Source: an uncultured Alistipes sp.
GTDB taxonomy: Bacteria; Bacteroidota; Bacteroidia; Bacteroidales; Rikenellaceae
Direction of reading: 5' to 3'
Assembly: GCA_934754975.1 (NCBI GenBank)
Contig: CAKVKI010000014.1
Coordinates: forward strand, 1 to 21,245
Length of the DNA stretch: 21,245 bases
How positions within the stretch are numbered: the stretch's first letter is position 1; the number at the start of each line of letters is the position of its first letter. Both the position numbers and the translations under genes were made by a program. Below are positions 16,316-21,245 of the stretch, in pieces. The notes under the pieces were generated by a model. That model worked only from the letters and a program-made list of their open reading frames with translations, did not search any database and was not told where the DNA came from.

Positions 16316-18088
16316 ATGAAAAAGATACAATACCTGTTCATACTGCTGGCCCTCGGCGCCGGATGCGTCTCCTGTTCGGATTTCCTCGACCCGGAGACCG
16401 ACAACACGCGGGATGAAGGGCTGCTGGACGAAGCCGCCTACTTCTGCGGTCCGCTGAACGACGTCTACAGCGACCTTCCGACGCTCTTCGACGTCAAGAT
16501 GGACGTGATGACCGACAACGCCGTCAAAGGAGACCTGATCGGCGACTACTACCGCTGCGGCATCGGCGCGATGTCGCCCGCGCTCAACCCGCTGAACAGC
16601 TGGGAGCAGGGCTACCGCAACATCCGCAAAATCAACATCTTCCTCAGCCGCATGGTACTCGACGAGTCCACCTCGTACAAGACCCCTGTGCGATTCTTCG
16701 CGCTCACGACCGAAGCCGACTACACGGACAACCTCAACATGTTCTGGCGTCTGAAAGGCGAAGCCTACGTGCTGCGCGCCTACTGGCTTTCGGAGCTGCT
16801 GCGCAACTTCGGCGGCGAAGCGGCCGACGGACGCATGCTCGGCGTGCCCCTGGTGGGCGACCGGATCGTCAGCGCCGAAGAGGATCTGAACCTGCCCCGC
16901 GCCAGCTACGACGACTGCGTGCAGGCCGTCATCGACGACTGCGACCGCGCCGTAAACGAGTGCAGACTCCCCGATCTGTACGGCAAACCCGACGCCACGA
17001 GCCGCGTCTACGGCAAGACGATCCGCGACCACGTTTCGGGAGCCGCCGCCAAAGCGATCAAGGCCCGTACGCTGCTCTACGCCGCAAGCCCGGCCTACAA
17101 CAAATCGGGCGACCCGGCCAAATGGGAGACCGCGGCCATCGCCGCCGCCGAGGCCGTGAAGGCCGCCGGAGGCATCGATGCCGCGTTCGCTTCGCGCGAC
17201 GATTACTACTTCAACCAGATCGCCAATGTGGACAACCCCAATTACGACGTCATCATGCGCGGACAAGTGCTGAAAGGCAATTCGGCGCTGGAAGCCGACA
17301 ACTTTCCTCCCGGCATGTACGGATCGGCGCTGGTGAACGTTTCGCAAAACCTCGTGGACGCATTCCCCGACAGCAACGGCTATCCGATCGCCCAGAGCGG
17401 TCTCTACAAGGCCGCGACACCCTACGCCGACCGCGACCCGCGCCTGAATATGTTTGTGGGTTACAACAGCGGCAAGATAGGCTCCTACACACTCGAAATC
17501 TTCGAAGGCGGCTGGGATGCCTACAGCCCGCTGAAAAAGACGTCCCGTTCGGGGTATTACCTGAAAAAAGCACTCAAGCAGTCGATCGTACTCACGCCGG
17601 GGCAGCAGACCTCGACGCCGCGCGCCAACATCCTGATCGGCCTGCCGGAAGTACTGCTCAACTTCGCCGAAGCCGCCAACGAAGCGTGGGGCGTAACGGG
17701 CGACCCGAAAGGCTGCGGATTCCATGCCAAGCGGGCTTTGCGCCGCATCCTGACCCGCGCCAATGCCAACGGCGCGAAGTATCTGGACGAGGTGATCCTC
17801 GAAGACCAAAGCCGTTTTCGCAACTACCTGCGCAACGAACGCCGGCTGGAGCTTTGCTTCGAAGGCCACTACTATTACGACCTGCGACGCTGGTACGCCG
17901 CAGATCCGGACTGGCAGGACAAACTCAACACAACCGTACGCGGCACGCGCATCACACGCGGCGACAGCGGCCTGCACTTCGAAGAGGTGACGCTCGAAAA
18001 ACGCATCTTCGAATCGCCTTACCAGCCGATCCCCTACACGGAGGTCTTCAACGCTCCCGCCGTCGTACAGAACCGCGGATGGAAATAG
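16316..18088 (+). CDS. SusD-family glycan-binding lipoprotein 2
   Basis: This 590-residue partner of SusC2 has a short lipoprotein signal with two cysteines, C17 and C20; C20 is the better mature end because CSDFLDPE is the common start of SusD proteins. Family motifs include LKGEAYVLRAYWLSELLRNFGG (from 146, given here only as the region's signature), LNFAEAANEAWG and RNERRLELCFEGHYYYDLRRW (from 506), with the ending PYQPIPYTEVFNAP. It begins 19 bases after susC2. Its low resemblance to SusD1 outside these motifs suggests the two lids bind different parts or sizes of the glycan. Confidence 0.94.
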   Translation: MKKIQYLFILLALGAGCVSCSDFLDPETDNTRDEGLLDEAAYFCGPLNDVYSDLPTLFDVKMDVMTDNAVKGDLIGDYYRCGIGAMSPALNPLNSWEQGYRNIRKINIFLSRMVLDESTSYKTPVRFFALTTEADYTDNLNMFWRLKGEAYVLRAYWLSELLRNFGGEAADGRMLGVPLVGDRIVSAEEDLNLPRASYDDCVQAVIDDCDRAVNECRLPDLYGKPDATSRVYGKTIRDHVSGAAAKAIKARTLLYAASPAYNKSGDPAKWETAAIAAAEAVKAAGGIDAAFASRDDYYFNQIANVDNPNYDVIMRGQVLKGNSALEADNFPPGMYGSALVNVSQNLVDAFPDSNGYPIAQSGLYKAATPYADRDPRLNMFVGYNSGKIGSYTLEIFEGGWDAYSPLKKTSRSGYYLKKALKQSIVLTPGQQTSTPRANILIGLPEVLLNFAEAANEAWGVTGDPKGCGFHAKRALRRILTRANANGAKYLDEVILEDQSRFRNYLRNERRLELCFEGHYYYDLRRWYAADPDWQDKLNTTVRGTRITRGDSGLHFEEVTLEKRIFESPYQPIPYTEVFNAPAVVQNRGWK

Positions 18089-18116
18089 ACTCAAACCGAT
18101 AAACAGACCGATTATT

Positions 18117-19034
18117 ATGAAAAAGTACTATATGCTGCTCCTGTTCCCGCTGCTGACGGCGCTCGTGTCCTGCGGGTTCGACGACGAAGAGGCCGAATTC
18201 CCCGTCAAGAAAGTATTGTTCACCTACCAGAAATACAACCGCCAGCTGGTCGTGGGCGAGGGCCTGCAGCTGAAAGTGGGCGTCGTATTCGCCGGACTGC
18301 CCAAAAGCGACCGCAACCGGGTGGTAGAGTATATGATCGACCCGTCTCTGGTCACCGCCGGCAACCAGACCGTACTCCCGGCAGACTACTATAAATTCGA
18401 TGATCCGTCGCAGATCGTCATTCCCAAAGGGCAGCTCAAAGGCTACATGCCCGTGAAGATCGACTCGGCGAAATTCGTAAACGACCCCAAGGCCCTCACC
18501 GGCGAGTACATACTCCCCGTGCGGATCGTCAAGGCCGACGCCGATGCGGTCACCGAAGGCAAGGGCTACACCCTGATTTCGATCAGCTATCAGGGCAAAC
18601 AGTACGGCAACTACGAATATGCAGGCGTGCGGACCAATACTTCAACGCAGGAGAAACAGCAGTACGCCAACGTCAAGACCACGACCAACAGCATCCGCCA
18701 GCTGCAGACCGTCGGGCCGAACACTTTCCGCGTGTACGCCGACCAGCAGGGCACGAACGATCCTGCCAAAGGCCAGTATTCGTTCCTGATTACGCTCCCG
18801 GTCAAGGGCAGCGGACAGGTGACGATCACCAAAGACCCGGACTACCTGCCCGGCATCGAGGTCGCGGCCGACGGCGAATCGACCTATGACGCAGGCAGCA
18901 AGACCTTCGTGCTGCGCTACAAGTACACCCAGAACGGCGTCGAGTGGAAAGCCGAGGATACGATGACCTTCCGCAACCGTATCCGCGACGACCAGGGCGA
19001 CGGGCGCGTACTCTACGAGTGGCGGGGCTTCTGA
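18117..19034 (+). CDS. DUF1735/DUF4361-type surface glycan-binding lipoprotein
   Basis: This 305-residue lipoprotein has the lipobox LVSC (Cys19) followed by GFDDEEAE. That acidic stretch right after the cysteine resembles the Bacteroidetes lipoprotein export signal for the cell surface. The first half reads like DUF1735: PADYYKFDDPSQIVIPKGQ, then MPVKIDSAKFVNDP and LTGEYILPVRIV. The second half resembles DUF4361: QGKQYGNYEYAG, and YKYTQNGVEWKAEDTMTFRNR near the end. Such proteins lie directly after susD genes and bind glycan at the cell surface, where they raise capture efficiency. No catalytic motif is visible. It begins 28 bases after susD2; an 86-base gap with a hairpin follows. The family assignment is from motif memory. 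Confidence 0.82.
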   Translation: MKKYYMLLLFPLLTALVSCGFDDEEAEFPVKKVLFTYQKYNRQLVVGEGLQLKVGVVFAGLPKSDRNRVVEYMIDPSLVTAGNQTVLPADYYKFDDPSQIVIPKGQLKGYMPVKIDSAKFVNDPKALTGEYILPVRIVKADADAVTEGKGYTLISISYQGKQYGNYEYAGVRTNTSTQEKQQYANVKTTTNSIRQLQTVGPNTFRVYADQQGTNDPAKGQYSFLITLPVKGSGQVTITKDPDYLPGIEVAADGESTYDAGSKTFVLRYKYTQNGVEWKAEDTMTFRNRIRDDQGDGRVLYEWRGF

Positions 19035-19053
19035 TCCCCGCATGTTCCGACAC

Positions 19054-19083
19054 ACACCGGGTCAGCTCTTCCCGGCCCGGTGT
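19054..19083 (+). other. Intra-operon hairpin before the permuted GH43 gene
   Basis: ACACCGGG (19054-19061) and CCCGGTGT (19076-19083) form a perfect eight-base-pair stem. A competing shorter stem, CCGGG with CCCGG inside the same region, is mutually exclusive with it. No T tract follows. It sits in the only sizeable gap of operon 2, between the binding-protein genes and the enzyme genes, and could lower downstream expression by partial termination or mRNA processing. Confidence 0.5.
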
Positions 19084-19120
19084 ATATTCCTAAAATCCAA
19101 TCTCCTGAAACCCGATCGCT

Positions 19121-20317
19121 ATGAAACGTTATTTACTGCTTCTCGGCCTGCTTTCGTCCGCCTTCACGACGGCATGCGGCGGCGACGCCGTCAAAGTTCC
19201 GCCCACCCCGCCTTCGGGCGGCGGCGAAGAAGAAACGGCCGTCAACATGTGGGCCGTCGACATGACCGTACTCGAACTCGACGGCAAGTATTACGCCGTA
19301 TGGTCGGGCTGGGACGCCTATTACGACAACCGGGAGGGCAACGGCCAGTATCTCTACATCGCCCAAATGACTTTCCACGAAGAGAAACCGCGGGTGCGGC
19401 TCGGAGAGCGCGTTCTGCTCGCCAGACCTGAACTGGAATGGGAACTGAAGGTAAACGAGCATATTTCGCTCGTCGAGGGTCCTGCGGCGCTTTATCACGG
19501 CGACGATGTCTTCATCCTCTACTCGACGCGCGGTTCGTGGACCGACAACTACAAAATGGGCCAACTGCGGCTCAAAAGCCGGCAAAGCGACCCGCTCGAT
19601 CCACGTTCGTGGGAGAAAAAACAGACGCCCGTTTTCCAGGGGCTGAAGGAGACCGACGGCAAAGGCTACCTGGTTCACGGCGTAGGCCATGCCAGCTTCA
19701 CGACCTCGCCCGACGGCAAAGAGTATTGGATCAACTATCACTCTAAGACCGTACGCGACACGGGCTGGGACGACCGCAAGGTTTTCTTCCAGCGGTTCAC
19801 GTTCGACGCCGACGGCAATCCCGACTTCGGGATTCCGGCCAACCCCGCCGAGCCGATGACACGGCCTTCAGGCGAAACGGAGATCGAGCGCGCCGACGGG
19901 ATATCCGATTCCCCACCGACCTTTATGAATCCCACGCGGGAAGGAGCCGATCCGTGGATCGTCAAACATGACGGCAAATATTACACCTGCCGTTCGATCG
20001 ACCGCGGAATCTGGGTGACCGAATCGCGGTTCATCTCCAAATTCGAGGACGGACAGACCTGGGAACAGGCCCGCCGCAAGGTATGGACCCCGCCCCCCGT
20101 AGCTACCGACAGATGGAACATCCGCCAGCACTGGGCGCCCGAACTGCACCATATCGAAGGCAAATGGTGCATCTTTTACGCCGCCGGCAAGCAGACCGCG
20201 GCACCCTACTGGCAGCACCGGGCCGGAGTGCTGATATCGGAAAACGGCCCCTTCGGCCCTTACGGGGAACACGACGACAGCCCGCTGTTCACGGGAGAAA
20301 TCGTCAAAAAACAATAA
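19121..20317 (+). CDS. Circularly permuted GH43 glycoside hydrolase, lipoprotein
   Basis: The 398-residue lipoprotein (lipobox TTAC, Cys19, then a Pro/Gly/Glu linker to about 40) carries all parts of the GH43 propeller in swapped order. Residues 43-262 (WAVDMTVLELDG, SLVEGPAAL, GVGHASFTTSPDG, RPSGETE) correspond to residues 169-379 of the standard GH43 at 6711-7850. Residues 266-392 (NPTREGADPW, CRSIDRGIWVTESRF, HWAPELHHIEGKW, SPLFTGE) correspond to that protein's residues 38-157. The catalytic acids remain: D277 (base), D47 (modulator) and E119 (acid), so the enzyme is probably active on arabinofuranosides. No frameshift or stop interrupts it. The joint 240-268 joins the old C-terminus to the old N-terminus without a signal peptide. 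Lipidation suggests an outer membrane location, unlike the soluble paralogue. The sulfatase gene starts 3 bases after it. Confidence 0.9.
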   Translation: MKRYLLLLGLLSSAFTTACGGDAVKVPPTPPSGGGEEETAVNMWAVDMTVLELDGKYYAVWSGWDAYYDNREGNGQYLYIAQMTFHEEKPRVRLGERVLLARPELEWELKVNEHISLVEGPAALYHGDDVFILYSTRGSWTDNYKMGQLRLKSRQSDPLDPRSWEKKQTPVFQGLKETDGKGYLVHGVGHASFTTSPDGKEYWINYHSKTVRDTGWDDRKVFFQRFTFDADGNPDFGIPANPAEPMTRPSGETEIERADGISDSPPTFMNPTREGADPWIVKHDGKYYTCRSIDRGIWVTESRFISKFEDGQTWEQARRKVWTPPPVATDRWNIRQHWAPELHHIEGKWCIFYAAGKQTAAPYWQHRAGVLISENGPFGPYGEHDDSPLFTGEIVKKQ

Positions 20318-20320
20318 CCC

Positions 20321-21245
20321 ATGAAAAAGACCTCCGCAATCCTGATGCTGGGCATGCTGGGATGCTCCCCGGCCGGCGGCAAAGAACCTGCGAAGCCCCC
20401 GGTTCCCGCCCCGGAGACCGGCCCCAAACGGCCGAACGTGCTGTTCATCATGCTCGACGACATGTGCGACTGGGCGCACTATCTGGGCGGCAACAGGCAG
20501 GTCGCAACGCCCAACCTCGACCGGCTGGCCGCACGCGGCGCAGCGTTCGCCAACGCCTATGCCGCCGTGCCGTTCTCGAATCCCTCGCGCACGGCCCTGC
20601 TGACCGGATTGTTCCCCGGCACGACGGGCGTCTACCAAAATACACACGACATGGCCGATTCCGAAGCCGTGCAGTCGGCGACGCTGCTGCCCGAACATTT
20701 CCACGACAACGGCTACACGACTGTCTGGGCCGGAAAGATATTCCACACGCGGCCCGGCGAGGAGCGGCTGGAGCGAATGTGGGACGACATGCGCTTCCGC
20801 GACGGCGATTACGGTCCGTGGATGAAACACATGGAGCGGCCGCCGCAGGGCATGGACTGGCGCGGGTATGAGGCTTGGGACGGTCCCGACACCGATTTCC
20901 CGGATATCGTGAATTCACGCCACGTCATCGAATTCCTGCAGCAAAAACACGAGAAACCCTTCTTTGCGGCTGTGGGCATCTACCGGCCGCACGCCCCCTA
21001 TACCGTCCCGGCACGGTTCTTCGACATGTACGATCCCGACGGCATCGAACTGCCGTACGTGCCCGACGACGATCTGGACGATTTGCCGCCCTATGCGCTC
21101 GCTACGTTCTACCCGCCGGTATGCGACGTACGGCAGGAGCTTGCGCAGTGGCGCGAGGACGGCACCTGGAAAAACCTGGTGCGGGCCTACCTTGCCAGCG
21201 TGACTTTCGCCGATTACGTCGTCGGCAGCCTGCTCGACGCCCTCG
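20321..21245 (+). CDS. S1-family sulfatase, iduronate-2-sulfatase-like (3' end beyond window)
   Basis: The reading frame is open to the window end (308 codons seen). A lipoprotein signal ends MLGC (Cys15), and a proline-rich linker leads into PNVLFIMLDDMCDW, where D46-D47 are the calcium ligands. The sulfatase signature is SNPSRTALLTG, with S86 at the position converted to formylglycine, so it is a serine-type enzyme that needs an anaerobic sulfatase-maturating enzyme (none in this window). GKIFHTRPGEE, KPFFAAVGIYRPHAPY and YDPDGIELP match the iduronate-2-sulfatase-like branch rather than the arylsulfatase branch. It should remove sulfate esters from the target glycan and, as a lipoprotein, acts outside the cytoplasm. 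It belongs to operon 2, 3 bases after the GH43 stop. Asn at the third signature position is less common than Ala/Ser/Gly. The substrate is unknown. Confidence 0.9.
   Translation, partial: MKKTSAILMLGMLGCSPAGGKEPAKPPVPAPETGPKRPNVLFIMLDDMCDWAHYLGGNRQVATPNLDRLAARGAAFANAYAAVPFSNPSRTALLTGLFPGTTGVYQNTHDMADSEAVQSATLLPEHFHDNGYTTVWAGKIFHTRPGEERLERMWDDMRFRDGDYGPWMKHMERPPQGMDWRGYEAWDGPDTDFPDIVNSRHVIEFLQQKHEKPFFAAVGIYRPHAPYTVPARFFDMYDPDGIELPYVPDDDLDDLPPYALATFYPPVCDVRQELAQWREDGTWKNLVRAYLASVTFADYVVGSLLDAL

Noticed and set aside
19121..20317. Pseudogene or fusion of two broken GH43 fragments
   Set aside because: One uninterrupted frame contains a full lipoprotein signal, all blade motifs and all three catalytic acids, with an in-frame linker made from natural termini, so a functional permutant is the better explanation.
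1..21245. Mobile elements, CRISPR arrays, tRNA or rRNA genes
   Set aside because: No transposase or integrase motifs, regularly spaced repeats, or recognisable RNA gene sequences were seen on either strand.

Overview
The window reads as part of a chromosome from a GC-rich Bacteroidales bacterium. Alistipes/Rikenellaceae would fit the base composition, but that is an inference. The supporting signs are SusC/SusD pairs, a DUF1735-type surface lipoprotein, promoters of the Bacteroidetes TAnnTTTG type, and a lack of Shine-Dalgarno sequences before most starts. I saw no mobile element, tRNA, rRNA or CRISPR array. The main content is one polysaccharide utilisation locus (PUL) in two plus-strand operons, plus the start of a divergent regulator-like gene on the left.

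Left edge (1-919): the 5' part of a minus-strand gene (1-652) resembles the sensor/TPR half of DUF6377-type regulators. It has a good TTTG-N19-TATTTTTG promoter. Facing it is the promoter of operon 1, with a -7 box at 892-899 and a tandem TATACC repeat where the -33 box should be.

Operon 1 (920-7850) encodes a radical-SAM glycyl-radical-enzyme activase, a short (689 aa) glycyl radical enzyme with a Cys-Trp-Glu active site, a sugar-porter MFS transporter, a periplasmic GH51 alpha-L-arabinofuranosidase and a GH43 enzyme. A strong intrinsic terminator follows (7876-7907).

Operon 2 (8290 to beyond the right edge) is driven by a promoter with the same architecture as operon 1 and has a structured leader of about 225 nt. 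It encodes SusC1-SusD1, a divergent SusC2-SusD2, a DUF1735/DUF4361-type glycan-binding lipoprotein, a second GH43 lipoprotein whose halves are in swapped order (a natural circular permutant that keeps all three catalytic acids), and an iduronate-2-sulfatase-like S1 sulfatase cut by the window end.

Working model (inference): the cell captures an arabinose-containing, probably sulfated glycan through two SusCD complexes, desulfates and trims it with the sulfatase and GH43/GH51 enzymes, and imports the pentose with the MFS carrier. A glycyl radical enzyme, unusual in a PUL, may then convert a sugar-derived metabolite anaerobically. The shared TATACC-N4-TATACC element suggests one regulator controls both operons. 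The most novel items are the permuted GH43, the PUL-embedded glycyl radical enzyme, and this shared operator.
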